Assembly: GCA_009767595.1 (NCBI GenBank)
Contig: VSDK01022240.1
Coordinates: forward strand, 4,657 to 68,656
Length of the DNA stretch: 64,000 nucleotides
Direction of reading: 5' to 3'
Source: Symbiodinium kawagutii
Taxonomy: Eukaryota; Sar; Dinophyceae; Suessiales; Symbiodiniaceae
Position numbers and translations under genes: made by a program. Below the pieces are notes generated by a model, which was not told the origin of the DNA, did not search any database, and saw nothing but the letters and a program-made list of their open reading frames with translations. Numbering within the stretch: the stretch's first letter is position 1; each line of letters starts with the position of its first letter. Below, one piece after another: positions 11,546-21,469 of the stretch.

Positions 11546-11587
11546 CAGATGCGACCCTGCGATCTCTCCAGGGACACGACAGACCGC
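11546..11587 (-). CDS. candidate small internal exon
   Basis: Minus strand, AATATCAG|GCG acceptor and GCATCTG|GTTTAT donor; 14 codons reading AVCRVPGEIAGSHL. Phase 0 at both ends, which fits the exons at 12946 and 9974. Too short for family assignment. Confidence 0.25.
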
Positions 11588-11934
11588 CTGATATTGATTG
11601 CTCGTACAGTGGGTGATGGTAGCTCATGATGAAGTTTGTGGTCAAGCAGTCATGCTGAATACGAGCATGGTCCATTGGATTTCAAGAGCAAATCTGGTCG
11701 TCCCACATTCAACCTAACCATCATCATAATTGCACCTATCATGACTTTAACTGTTATCAACCATGCTTTAAAACCACCATGATTGATTCTAATCAAAACC
11801 AGAGGGTCAGGGTTGTTGCTTACTATTCCCAATTATTAACCATCATTAATGATTATAACCCAGCTAAAAACTACCATGATCAGCAATGCAGCATAGCTAC
11901 CATCACTAGCACACGTATCATCTCCCAAGGGCAG

Positions 11935-12050
11935 GCCCAAGCTCGGTTACCAGGAAGCCGAGGCACCCAGTCGATGGATGGGACCTGGGGCCGGTGGCAA
12001 GCTGAGGCCATTCATGGCACAACGGGGGTCCCAAGTCTGGGTCCCAAGGG
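11935..12050. other. GC-rich island, possible exon, strand uncertain
   Basis: Plus frame after TTACCAG|GA reads SRGTQSMDGTWGRWQAEAIH; minus frame before a GGCCCCAG|GTCCCA donor reads FPWDPDLGPPLCHEW. C-rich repeats lie left and TTGAACAACAG-type G-rich repeats lie right, the usual island setting. I cannot decide the strand. Confidence 0.25.
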
Positions 12051-12240
12051 AATTCAAATCAGTAGTTTATTGAGCAACAGTAGGTTTGGTTGAACAAATC
12101 AGCAGTATATCAGCGGTTTATTGAACAACAGGTGGTTTTGTTGAACAACAGTTGGTTTATATTCAATTTTTGTTGAACAACAGTTTGTTGGTTTATTGAA
12201 GAATCAGCAGTTTTAGTTGATTCTAGGGTCCCAATTTCTC
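12051..12240. repeat. degenerate TTGAACAACAG(T/C)GGTTTA tandem repeat
   Basis: About nine imperfect units of 20-25 bp built on TTGAACAACAGTTGGTTTAT. Reverse-strand frames through it are repetitive (NQ/Q-rich) and not taken as genes. Confidence 0.6.
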
Positions 12241-12797
12241 TACCAACAACAGCTTGTTGGCCTGCGAAGCAAACTGGAGAATGGATCTTGGGGTGAAATT
12301 TCAGGCACAACCAGCGAGGATGGACAAACATAATCATGTTGAAGAAATGCCCCAAGATCAATTATGATTAATTTCATAAAGGAACCAGAAGATCCGTATA
12401 AACAAAATACCCACAGGGATGGTGGTGTAAAACATTGGAATCCGATATCCCGTGAAACAAATCAACGCACCAAAACCAACATGTATCGCTACTTTTCACC
12501 ATTCTTCAACACTACGCGACATGGGAATGATTATACATGCCACAGCAAAGTACCATAACTTTTTGCGGTGATTGACACATTTTGTTTGTCATGGCGTACA
12601 GTCCTCCAACATTCTGGGAACCTTCTTCGGACAGCCCTTCTCCTACAGGCTTTCTCCAGCTATCAACGGTTGCGTACCCAAGCAAATCACCTAAAACATC
12701 CTAAAGCGATCATCCTGTTGGATGAACCAATTTGCTGATAGTGGCCGCAAGCCAAGCAAAGTCCTAAATTCATTATGGTTTATTCACTTTTCAATAA

Positions 12798-12922
12798 GGC
12801 TATGGGTCAAAACCCTTAGTCCCCCTGGTTCCCCTATCATGAACCATTGTTGTCCTTATAAAATTGTTGGGGATTGGCCTCCATTCGCTGGTTGATTAAC
12901 TGCTTGACCCAGCTCGCCATAT
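12798..12922 (+). mobile_element. MITE1 copy beside an exon
   Basis: Left end GGCTATGGGTCAAAACCC, right end CTTGACCCAGCTCGCCATAT, the GCTCGCC variant of the terminus. It ends 23 bp before the splice donor of the exon at 12946-13034, so in the minus reading it starts just inside the intron. Confidence 0.75.
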
Positions 12923-12945
12923 CTGGGACAGCAACGATGTCTCAC

Positions 12946-13034
12946 CAGGAGGGGCTGCAGGTTGCCATCGAGCGCAACACGTGCACCACTGGATCGATCC
13001 ACCAAGCTGCGCAGAAAGGATAGCACGAGGAGAC
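12946..13034 (-). CDS. candidate internal exon, unknown protein
   Basis: One of the best islands. Minus strand: GCTTCCGCAG|GT acceptor, two bases, 29 codons, CCTCCTG|GTGAGA donor. The peptide contains LLVLSFLRSLVDRSSGAR and VALDGNLQPLL, a hydrophobic helix then a polar turn. Preceded on the minus strand by pyrimidine-richer repeats and followed 23 bp into the intron by a MITE1. Confidence 0.45.
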
Positions 13035-14193
13035 CTGCGGAAGCTGCAGGGAAGGAACCCAAAGCTGGAGGGAAAACAGAATGGTTGATAATAACCGTGA
13101 TTAAACAATGAACAATGGACTACCGGTTGAGGATGATAATCATCATTAAAGAGTGGTTTACCATGGTTTAATAAACTATATGAACGATGCTAAAGAGTGA
13201 TTATTGAAACAATAGCATATTGTAAAATGACCAAACTGTAAGCAATAGTGATGCTAAATACTTCATCATCTTCAGCGTCTGTGAATGCTCACCATATGCT
13301 TAAAGAACAACTGTAAAGGCTGTTTCTACATCCTCAAGACGGGTCAGGGGACTTCTAACGCTGCACAAGCGGCTGTGTTGGAATGCAAAGATTTGAAATT
13401 CCTCATCCATATGGTGGTTTCTCAAATCAAAGGGGTACCCCTAAATCATCCTGGATTAAATAGTCATTTATAGATAATAAACTAGACATTCTTGGGATTC
13501 CCTATTTTGAGAAGCCACCATACCTCTTCGCATCACTCTTTCAGAAAAATGAATGGCAACAGGACCATGAGAATACCTTCTAAGCGACAAATAGAACCAA
13601 TCAACAACAAGAGTTGGCAACTGCCCTAATTGCCCAATTACTTCAGGCACAGTCCCACACATGGAAAAACGGCCATGTATGTCCGAAATGCCGACTTGCC
13701 ATGCAGGGGAGCCATGAAAAATGACCCCTCCCCAGACCAATCATAGTGCATATGTTTTCCCATGGTGGTTTAAAAGCCAACATTGTTGGAAGGAATTGTT
13801 TAACCAACAACTGTGATCCAAAAAATTCTATATCAACAGTTATATCAACAGTTATAACAGCTATATCCAATAACATTGTTTAACCAACAGCTATATCAAC
13901 AGTTTGGATCCCCTATCAACAATTGATCAAAAACTGCGTGCCATGACTCCTAAAACTCGACAAAACAACAAAAACTCGGCAATTTCACAATTTGTGAATA
14001 CTAGGGAACACAAAAAACATGTCAATCGAACAACTAACTAATAGTTAAGTAGTTGAAACAAGTTAACCATCATTTATCAAAGTCATTGGGTCAAACATCA
14101 TTGATCAAAGTCACTGGTCAACCATCATTCGTCTAGGGTTCCTGGTCAACCATCATTCATCAAGGTCACTGCCTCCCACTCCCTCGGTATCAC
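13035..14193. other. intron-like region with MITE2 and AACCATC repeats
   Basis: G-biased GGTTGAGGATGATAATC at the left, a MITE2 at 13409-13523, TATCAACAG repeats at 13830-13920, and C-biased ACCATCATTCATC repeats (14040-14165) leading to the next island. A small non-repetitive patch at 13285-13400 (plus frame ILKTGQGTSNAAQAAVLE) might be coding but has no clear splice sites. Confidence 0.45.
13409..13523. mobile_element. MITE2 copy
   Basis: ATATGGTGGTTTCTCAAATC and TTTTGAGAAGCCACCATA form inverted ends, followed inwards by GGGGTACCCCTAAATCATCC and CTTGGGATTCCC. About 115 bp, non-coding. Confidence 0.7.
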
Positions 14194-14251
14194 TCCCCCA
14201 TTCTCCCCGTCCACCGCTGCACTTCCTCTGGCCTCGCATCGTTTCGCCGAC
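14194..14251 (-). CDS. candidate internal exon, unknown protein
   Basis: Minus strand, GATCGCGTCAG|G acceptor, one base, 19 codons, GGGGGA|GTGATA donor. The peptide reads SAKRCEARGSAAVDGENGG. The plus strand is also open (TPPFSPSTAALPLASHRF) with a CGCAG|GTCCTC donor but no AG acceptor before it. Flanks show a very clean skew switch: ACCATCATTCATC left, GATGGTTCAACGATGG right. Confidence 0.35.
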
Positions 14252-14598
14252 CTGACGCGATCACACAGACCGCAGGTCCTCAGGAGGTAGCATGGCGTAG
14301 TGGTGCAACAGGCGGCTGTGGGTGGATCAAGGGGAGTTGTTTAACGGGGAGTTGGGTTGGTCAATGATGGTTCAACGATGGCTCAATGATGAGTAAATGA
14401 TGAGTCAATGATGGTTCATTAAATGATGTTTACTGATGGCGAAATGGTGGTTAAATCACAGTCAATGGTGGCCAATGATGGCCAAATCAATGATGGATAG
14501 ATGACGGCTATGTGATGGTTAATGATTAATTAATGATGGTCAAATGATTAATTAATGATGGTCCAATGATGGTTAATGATGGTCAATGATAATATGTT
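14252..14598. repeat. GATGGTTAATGATGGTCAATG repeats
   Basis: About 250 bp of degenerate GATGG(T/C)(T/C)AATGA units, strongly G over C on the plus strand, right of the exon at 14194. No gene. Confidence 0.6.
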
Positions 14599-14787
14599 AA
14601 ATGGGGGTTGTTCTAAATTCCTTTTTCACACTGCGTTACTTTCGTTCTCTTGCGCTCGCCCTTGCGCCTTCTTGCGCCTCCTTGCGTTTATTACACATTT
14701 TAGTCCATGTGTGAAATACAGTAAGAAAGGCGTTTAACAAAAAATTAAGCTCACGCATGTTCTAATAAAAATGGTAATATAATTTAG

Positions 14788-14793
14788 TAGTAA

Positions 14794-14824
<31 letters not shown>

Positions 14825-14967
14825 CGTCGTAGTAGTAGTAGTAGTAGTAGTAGTAATAGTAGTAGTAGTAGTAGTAGTAATAGTAATAGTAGTAGTAGTA
14901 GTAGTAGTAATAGTAGTAAAAGTAATAGTAGTAGTAAAAGTAGTAATAATAGTAGTAGTAATAGTAA

Positions 14968-15017
<50 letters not shown>

Positions 15018-15066
15018 ATAGTAGTAGTAGTAGTAGTAGTAGTAATAGTAGTAGTAGTAATAGTAA

Positions 15067-15104
<38 letters not shown>

Positions 15105-15121
15105 ATAGTAGTAGTAATAAT
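14788..15121. repeat. imperfect (TAG)n microsatellite
   Basis: About 330 bp of TAG triplets broken by AAT, CGT and AAA variants. Minus-strand frames through it give poly-Leu or poly-Thr and are rejected as genes. Its complement, (CTA)n, occurs at 44078-44580. Confidence 0.95.
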
Positions 15122-15186
15122 AAAAGCAATTTCAGACATGTTTCAAACATATTTCAGACCTGTTTCAGACCAAGCGGCATATAGCT

Positions 15187-15391
15187 TGTAATACCCTGTA
15201 GTACCTTGTAATACCTTGTAGTACCTTGTAGTACCTTGTAGTACCTGGTAGTACCTTGTAATACCTTGTAGTACCTTGTAGTACCTTGTCATACCTTGTA
15301 ATACTTTGTAGTACCTTGTCGTACCTTGTTGTAACTTGTAGTACCTTGTAGTACCTGGTAGTACCTTGTAATACCTTGTAGTACCTTTAGT
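15187..15391. repeat. 10-bp GTACCTTGTA tandem array
   Basis: About 20 units of GTACCTTGTA with variants (ATACCTTGTA, GTACCTGGTA, ATACTTTGTA). The pentamer half-units suggest growth from a 5-bp repeat. Confidence 0.9.
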
Positions 15392-15984
15392 CTTGCGCTC
15401 GCCCTTCCGCCTTCTTGCGCCTCCCACAAAAAAAAAAACAATATTTTACCCTCAAATATACCTAAGTCACGTTTGGCTCAAATCTAAAGAGGGGGGGTTT
15501 AGAACGGCCCCCAAATGATCATCAACGAGTGCTTGATGCCGCTGGCTTTTGATGCTTAATGGCCAGAGCTATTAACAGGAATATTTGTAATCATTGTGAT
15601 AATCAAGGCACAACTTCTGAATGATTACACATCAATGATATTTCAAGCAGCGCAACATCAAAGGGATAGTGACCAACAGGGGTAAAGATGATCATTTTGG
15701 TGAGTGCTGAAGGCAACAATTATCACTAAATTAACACATTTAATTGTTGGTTGTGAACTATAGTCCGTTAACAATAAATATGTCATAATTTCACAAATGA
15801 GTTAACCATAAATTATAGCCCGTCAACAATACTGTAAATGCGGTAAATGCCATTTCGATCAATTGCGATTTCAATGTGCCAATTTCAATGGCCTGCGAGG
15901 CATGGCCCAAATTTGATGATGGCACTGCCTTTCTCCAGGCACCGTTGTAAGGGCATGGTTGGCACCACAGAGGTTTTTGCACTT

Positions 15985-17344
15985 TCAATGCACTTTCACA
16001 GGAGATGCGTCGCCATTGCTTCGTTTTCGTTCGCGAATTGAAGAGCGTACCCTTTCAGTTAAGGCAAGCCGGGGAGAGAACCCCTTGTTGTTCTCGTTGA
16101 AGTGGCCGTCGCCCAAATCAACATGCAACACACCACGTCAAAAACTTAAAAAAATCACTTGTTTTTCTTGCTATTACTGTGCGTCAAACATATGTTGCAA
16201 ATAAAATATGTCAGGATGATCTTGCAAGCCGATTGATAGGGCCGAGAAGAACCTTTGTCCATGCATGGCCTTTCTACGATCCATCGACGAACTCAATCAC
16301 CTTTACTGCTTGGGTGATGTGCAAGGGTGGCTTCCACTAGGCAGCCAAAACGAATAGTCCTTTGGCAAAACAGCCTGGAACCCACCCCGTAACGGCCGGT
16401 ATGCAGAGCTTTGGCCGCACTGATGCATCCTTCGGCTGAGCACAAAGTGTTTTCAAGTCTACCAACAATCTCTCGAGCGATCGGTGTGCTTAATGATTGT
16501 TTTGTTTATTCAAATGCTATGTGTGGTTCACTTATTAAATCTATCCTGTAATTGTAGATCCGTGCGTGGAAAACCGCTCGGCCCACGGAACTTTTCTATC
16601 ATGGTTTTGTGGTTGCAACAAACCCAACTAATCACCAGATTAGCCAGCAATTGGACAGAAATTATTTGCTATAGAAAGCCACTTCCGAAAATATGTCATG
16701 TAGATAATCATGTAGCGACCTATCATGAGCCATCGATTGCTGCTATATATCAGGGGTGTAGACAACATTTAACTACTTAGGACCACTCATTTAGTATCGT
16801 TTGCGCACGCCTGCGCCAGACGCGGCATGAATTTGCCTTGGTCACTTTTGAGAATCCCGCCATAGCTCCGGACGCATCTCCACAACCCAACCATGCAAAG
16901 CCATGGCACCACCTCCAAGACTTGATGAAGTTTGCACACCGCTCGTTGCACTTGCCGAACGCCGGGTGCACCCACAGCATGTCCCTGGAGCAAATTCGCT
17001 GAAGCAGGGAGCTTCATGGCCGATCCAGGCAACCATGCTTGCGTGGCACCCGCGCACTCTTAGTGGCTATGGGTTTCGGCTGCTGTTCGTGGACGAGTTG
17101 TCCGACCTTGCATAGAGGAAGCGCACATCTCCAGCTTGCTGCACTACATCTTGCAGGTACTCAGCTTGCAAACCTCGATTTTGGATCTTCTCGTTGTTCG
17201 CTTCTTGGTCACAGATTTCGTATCTCTTCGATGCCCTGCAAGATGAACGCAAAACTTGTGATACCGTTGGTAAAACAACATGTCTTCAGCAGCTTGAACT
17301 TTTGGGTTGTAGGATAGGACAGCATATGCTACGTGAATCATCAT
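15985..17344 (-). pseudogene. decayed minus-strand coding region, family unknown
   Basis: Non-repetitive sequence in which several minus frames look protein-coding but are broken by stops and frame changes. In coding order: a frame to 17144 (YNPKVQAAEDMLFYQRYHKF), an overlapping frame 17252-17067 (RYEICDQEANNEKIQNRGL), a cysteine-rich stretch around 16950-16780 (HPAFGKCNERCANFIKSW or the alternative VCKLHQVLEVVPWL), a frame 16489-16337 (ERLLVDLKTLCAQPKDASV) closed by TAG, and 16137-15985 (GFSPRLALTERVRSSIRERK) closed by TGA. It could instead be spliced exons with very short introns, but stops such as 16337 without nearby splice sites favour a pseudogene or decayed retrogene. Confidence 0.4.
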
Positions 17345-17563
17345 CTAGGGCACGAAGTGCATGTCAAAGAACTGGGCATCTGGTCATTGCTATCGTTTTT
17401 GGGCAATATTGCAGAAAACAAATATTGAGTAGCAAAATGGTACATGCTTAACCCATTATTGTTGGAATGTTAAACATCACCACTGATTACTCATGATCAT
17501 CATTCAATAGACAGTGATGATGATTTGGTTCTTCAATGGTTGATCAGCCATAAACAAACTGAC

Positions 17564-17653
17564 CTTGAATGGTTGTCATCAGTGGAAGTTGATTTCAGGC
17601 CTTCCACACTTCCCCCTGAGATCCGCCAAGTGGCTTCATACCTTGGGCCACGG
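17564..17653 (-). CDS. candidate internal exon, unknown protein
   Basis: Minus strand, TTTCTTAG|C acceptor; one base, 29 codons and two bases to a TTCAAG|GTCAGT donor. The peptide contains RGPRYEATWRISGGSVEGL and STDDNHS. A plus reading (TTTCAG|G acceptor, STLPPEIRQVASYLGPRL) competes. Joins in phase with 14194-14251. Confidence 0.35.
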
Positions 17654-18207
17654 CTAAGAAACGTGTCGTTTCATGGTGATGAATGGCGGTGAATTGCTGG
17701 CCAAGGACATGTAGTTAATGGGTAGTAAATGTCAATGATATGTAAATAATTGAATGGCGGTGAATTATTTCTAATTCTGGTACATGGTGATCAATGGTTC
17801 GCAATGATTCAGAATGGCTGAATAACCAGCCACGGTTGTTCATACCAGGTTCGTGATTCATCTCTGGGGCTGAAATGTCAATGAAAATGACCGTTACGGG
17901 CTTATGATGGCGATGATGGTTGAAAAGCCATCAACCATTTTCCATCAACATCTGTCCACAAATGCTTTATGCACATCTGTCCATTGATTCAGGGGGGTGT
18001 TCACAAATTCAGCAGTCACTAGCAGCAACATGTTCAAGCTGTCAAGTTTAGCCAGCTCGAACAGCGCAACTGCTGAGCATACTTCAAGCTGATTCAAGCT
18101 GGATATCCCCAGGGGCTGTGCTACCCGGAGTTGCTGATGCTTGGTGTTCGTTTTTGGGCTGCAACATTGATTCATTGATTGATTTATTATTGACAACATT
18201 TGTCTAC

Positions 18208-18374
18208 CAATGAATGCAGCCCCGGACAAAATGCGATCTCAACTGATGGGGTCCACATACGGCTGGTTGAAACCACAGCAGCCTGGCTCCAGTTGAATGG
18301 GTCATGGACGATGTTGTCTGGCCAGTTGTCCTCTTCAGAGTGGCCCAGCCATGACAAAACCCAGCGTTCTGAAG
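18208..18374 (-). CDS. candidate internal exon, 55 codons
   Basis: Minus strand, ACGCTCAG|CT acceptor, TTCATTG|GTAGAC donor; two bases and 55 codons. Segments: SERWVLSWLGHSEEDNWPD, NIVHDPFNWSQAAVVS, TPSVEIAFCPGLHSLVDK. Tryptophan-rich and clearly non-repetitive. The plus frame (LVETTAAWLQLNGSWTMLSG) is open too. Phase fits the exon at 19001. A MITE2 begins 65 bp to its right. Confidence 0.4.
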
Positions 18375-18438
18375 CTGAGCGTTGCGGCTCCCATTTGATG
18401 ATGTATCCCATTCACAGGAAGCATCGTTGGATAAAACT

Positions 18439-18548
18439 TGCGGGCGTTTCTGAAAATATGGGACCCACAAAATGGTGGGTTTATTACTATAAATGGCTAG
18501 TGAAGGATGATTTAAGGGAGGTACCCCTATTTTGAGAAACATTCGTGG
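18439..18548. mobile_element. MITE2 copy
   Basis: GCGGGCGTTTCTGAAAATATGGG at the left and CCTATTTTGAGAAACATTCG at the right; core ACTATAAATGGCTAGTGAAGG. Preceded by GCATCGTTGGATAAAACTTG as at 11261. Confidence 0.65.
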
Positions 18549-18739
18549 GAACCATCGCTGAAACCCCTTCGTTTTCCCACGGTGGGCCTAGTGCGGCACA
18601 AAGCTGCTCCTTGGAGACTCAACCAAGACTCGGAATTAACAAACCATATGGTGGTTTCTCAAAATAACCAGCATATGGTCTCATAACCAGCTGTCTACGG
18701 CTAATATAACCAGTATAATAACCAACCATAACCAGCAAC

Positions 18740-18850
18740 CATATGGGTGTTTCTCAAAATAGGGGTACCCCTAAATCATCCATCTATAGTTATTTAGTAG
18801 TACTAAACCAACCGTTTTGGGGGTCCCATATTTTGAGAAACCACCATATG
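18740..18850. mobile_element. MITE2 copy
   Basis: ATATGGGTGTTTCTCAAAATAGGG and CCATATTTTGAGAAACCACCATATG are near-perfect inverted ends; core TATAGTTATTTAGTAGTACTAAACC. A loose left-end fragment lies at 18651-18672. Confidence 0.8.
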
Positions 18851-18968
18851 CCCTCCCGTAGTCCCGAACCTGGCTAGCTGGATTTTGGTCATATTTTATA
18901 ATGAAACCCTAGGAAAACAGCAATAGCCATGGTGGATTTGAATTGCCAGGTTAGTTTACCAGAGGGCA
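18851..18968. mobile_element. MITE3 copy abutting a MITE2
   Basis: Left CCCTCCCGTAGTCCCGAACCTGGC, right GCCAGGTTAGTTTACCAGAGGG; core TATAATGAAACCCTAGGAAAAC. It starts at the base after the MITE2 end, so one element probably inserted beside the other. Confidence 0.65.
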
Positions 18969-19000
18969 TCCTAACTCTCAAACCCTAAACCACAAATCAC

Positions 19001-19045
19001 CGGGTAGAGCCACTGATTTTGCAACTGCTCCGAGCTGTGTTGACC
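19001..19045 (-). CDS. candidate small internal exon
   Basis: Minus strand, TTTGTGCAG|GG acceptor and CTACCCG|GTGATT donor. Two frames are open: STQLGAVAKSVALP (starts after two bases) and GQHSSEQLQNQWLYP (phase 0). The first joins in phase with exons on both sides (19865 and 18208). The donor is 32 bp from the MITE3 at 18851-18968. Confidence 0.3.
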
Positions 19046-19649
19046 CTGCACAAAATGCTCAACTGCAATATCTCATTCTTGTGTGCAGGCGAATGTTGGG
19101 GGGGCGGCGAGCATGTCAAAATCAGGCTAATCTCATGAGATGGCTTGGGGTCTTGGATGCATCACTATTCTAACAACTGTTACTCAGCAGTAGTAATGGC
19201 TGGAATTCACTTGTATCATGACTAGTGTTGACAGTTACTGTATTACACCATTACACAACTGTTTACCATTGATGAGTATCAATCATGACATTACCTTCTC
19301 GCACATATGAGCAATACTATGAATGACTGTCCATGTTCAACAATCAATACGCTGAACGGTCAACTACTACAACTATGATGAAAACAAATATAGGGACTCA
19401 ACCAGTATTAAAGCTGATCTGACTCTATATAATATGATATTTTACAGTACTGGTATTATTACAGCCTGATACCTTTAACAAAAGACCGCTGGCTGTAGTC
19501 AATTAATAATCACTACTCATAGACTGATAGTCCTTAACATCCAAGTATTTGATATTGATCAATCCTGCAAAAACCGCTATCACTGCTTTCTCCTCAACAA
19601 GACTGGGTCCAACTAACTGCACCACATAGTACCACCATTATAACCAGTA
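19046..19649. other. intron-like AT-rich sequence
   Basis: Unique-looking AT-rich sequence with scattered AACCATT bias. I see no exon or element in it. Confidence 0.4.
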
Positions 19650-19752
19650 CTGGTTGATGCTGTTAACCCCCTATGAAACATATTCAGTCAACCAACCATT
19701 TGTTCATCATGACCAGGGAAAATAAGAAATGTCCATCAAACCACCAGCCAGT
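19650..19752. mobile_element. MITE5 copy
   Basis: CTGGTTGATGCTGTTAACCCCCTATGAAA at the left and AAACCACCAGCCAG at the right, with the AGTCAACCAACCATTTGTT core shared with 48463-48560 and 49415-49521. Imperfect inverted ends of about 13 bp. Confidence 0.55.
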
Positions 19753-20075
19753 AGTTGTTTAACCACCATTGTTACTTACTATCCCCCCTATTATCAGCCA
19801 TTATTGAGGCTATTTAAGGCTTATAGCCTCTATGAAAATGTTTAGAACCAGGGATCAGGTGGACCCATCCAGGCATGGCGTCTCCCGCGACGGATACGGC
19901 GAGCCCAGTGAGTTCGCCACGTTGCAAAGTTCAGCTGCGGGATATCGGCATCTTCCTGGCGGGGATGGCCCTCCGAGCGACGGCCCTGGCCACCAGCCTG
20001 TCTAACCACCGTCGTTACTTACTATCCCCCTATTCTTAGCCATGATTAAGGCTTATAGCCTGTATGAAAATGTTT
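19741..20075. repeat. direct repeats on both sides of a candidate exon
   Basis: The stretch 19741-19843 (CCACCAGCCAGT... GTTACTTACTATCCCC ... CTATGAAAATGTTT) recurs with changes at 19991-20075, about 80% identical by eye. The exon candidate 19865-19985 lies between. Either the exon was inserted into, or duplicated with, this intron sequence. Confidence 0.6.
19865..19985 (-). CDS. candidate internal exon, basic region
   Basis: Minus strand, GGTGGCCAG|GGC acceptor, CCTGGATGG|GTCCAC donor; 40 codons plus one base. Segments QEDADIPQLNFATWRTHW and ARRIRRGRRHAW, an acidic then strongly basic stretch. The plus strand frame (SRHGVSRDGYGEPSEF) is also open. Unknown function. Confidence 0.35.
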
Positions 20076-20599
20076 CATTCTACGTCTACTGCTGTACTTA
20101 GCGCAAGGCGCTTTTTTTCGTCAGGTACAGTAGCGTCACTTAGGATCAAAATATGGGACTTTAAACCACTTAATTTCTGCAAACGTCGTGTTAAGAGAAG
20201 TTAGGAGCAAAGGGGTCACACCCTGTTTTCATCGAAATTTACAGTTTTTCATGCCTTGGAACTGTAAAACATGTCCAGCCCACAGGATGGACACCATTGG
20301 TTGGGGATTCTGTCAGTCAAAACCAGTAAGAGCAAGGGGGTCACACACCCAGCAGGGTCACTCCGGACCCCTATGAATTATTGATACAACTTCAAGTTCT
20401 CCATGGCATATATATTCGGATCGAGAAAAAACAAACACCATCAGGTTGGTGGTTGAACCACCCCTATGAGAAATATTGGTCAACGAACCAAGTGCTGATA
20501 ATTGATAGGGACAATTATTATATACCAACTATTAGTTTCAAATATCAACTTATGTCAAATATCAACTTATTGGTCAACTAACCAATTGCTGATAATTGA
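20076..20599. other. intron-like region with a hairpin and T run
   Basis: AGCGC-AAG-GCGCT followed by seven Ts (20098-20118) looks like a small terminator-type hairpin, but in this context it may be chance. AGAGCAAGGGGGTCACAC at about 20329 repeats a string at about 20205. A MITE5 left-end fragment is at about 20441. Confidence 0.35.
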
Positions 20600-20716
20600 T
20601 ACCCTCCAGTAGTCCCTCACCAGGCAATGGATTTTGACCATGATTTATAGTGAAACCCAGGGAAAACATCAATTCATGGTGGATTTTCCATTGCCAGGTT
20701 AGTTTACCAAAGGGTA
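20600..20716. mobile_element. MITE3 copy
   Basis: TACCCTCCAGTAGTCCCTCACC at the left, GTTAGTTTACCAAAGGGTA at the right, core TTTATAGTGAAACCCAGGGAAAAC; about 117 bp. Confidence 0.75.
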
Positions 20717-21341
20717 GGGAAAACAAAATTTGTTTCAAACCAGCAACCAAACCATCATTGTCATTGTGAACCAGTGCTGGCTCAGAATTTTTTGACCACC
20801 ATGCTTGCTTTTTACTCACATCGGTTGACCACAAATTCACCATGGTGTTTTTCAACCATTATCCACCATTGCTGGTTGCCAACCACTACTTGGATGTGAA
20901 TCCCCACTGTCTTGTTGCAAGAATTTTGGGGTCATAGGCTACCTTAGAGGACGTCATATCCCAGTTCTAACCATCGTTGGTTCAAAATCGTAAACATGGT
21001 CTTACCACTGACATCATCATAAAAAGAACAACTATAAACCACTATAGCCATGGGTGACCATGGCTGTTAGTGTCAGTGTTAAGAGTGTTAACCATGGATC
21101 GTTAGTTATTGATAGCTATTAACCATCAGTACCTTTTGATAATAATTATGATGTTATTAGCCATCAGTAACCTTTGATAGTAATTATTGATATTATCAAC
21201 CATCAGTAACAACCAACTATAGTGATCAACTAAAGTTGATAGCAACCAACTATAGTGATTATCACTAACAACTGATAAACCATTGATCCACTATCAGACG
21301 TTGATAATCACCAACAACCATTGTTGGTTCATCACCGTGAC
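20717..21341. repeat. AACCATCAGTAACC-type C-biased repeats
   Basis: Includes several GATAATAATTATGATGTTATTAGCCATCAGTAACC-like units of 45-55 bp (21060-21270), leading to the exon at 21342. No gene. Confidence 0.5.
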
Positions 21342-21469
21342 CTGATCCTTTGCAAAGCGCTGCCTTGCAAATCAAAGAGCTCCTCTTGCAGCTGCTCGCA
21401 GTCCTGTTCTGCCGGTGCTGCTGGTGGTGGTGCTGCTGGTGGTGAGAGGTTCCTGGTGGAGTTGTGGAC
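21342..21469 (-). CDS. candidate internal exon: Pro/Ala linker then coiled coil
   Basis: Minus strand, CGAGCGCAG|GTC acceptor, GGATCAG|GTCACG donor, 42 codons plus two bases. Residues 9-19 are a Pro/Ala linker (SPPAAPPPAAPA) and residues 20-42 read EQDCEQLQEELFDLQGSALQRI, a heptad-like amphipathic helix. A linker plus coiled coil fits a scaffold or signalling protein but is not family-specific. Joins in phase with 25117-25253. Confidence 0.45.

Larger units (their letters stand above)
14604..15512. mobile_element. 909-bp non-autonomous element carrying microsatellites
   Basis: The left end GGGGTTGTTCTAAA and right end TTTAGAACGGCCCCC are inverted repeats (one gap and one mismatch), and AAATG flanks both sides (14599-14603 and 15513-15517), a likely 5-bp target duplication. 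Inside, two 34-bp direct repeats starting CTTGCGCTCGCCCTT (14650 and 15392) enclose a TAG microsatellite and a 10-bp array. No transposase frame. The family is unknown to me. Confidence 0.5.

Noticed and set aside
14734-15150. 138- and 125-codon minus-strand frames
   Set aside because: They translate a TAG microsatellite into poly-Leu or poly-Thr; no coding evidence.
15462-15485. Possible dinoflagellate spliced-leader string (TTTGGCTCAA)
   Set aside because: Only about 10 bases match the 22-nt leader as known, without the CCGTAGCC start, and MITE termini containing CATAGCCA are also only short coincidences.
20098-20118. Rho-independent terminator
   Set aside because: A 5-bp stem with a T run in a eukaryotic-looking region, with no gene upstream; probably chance.
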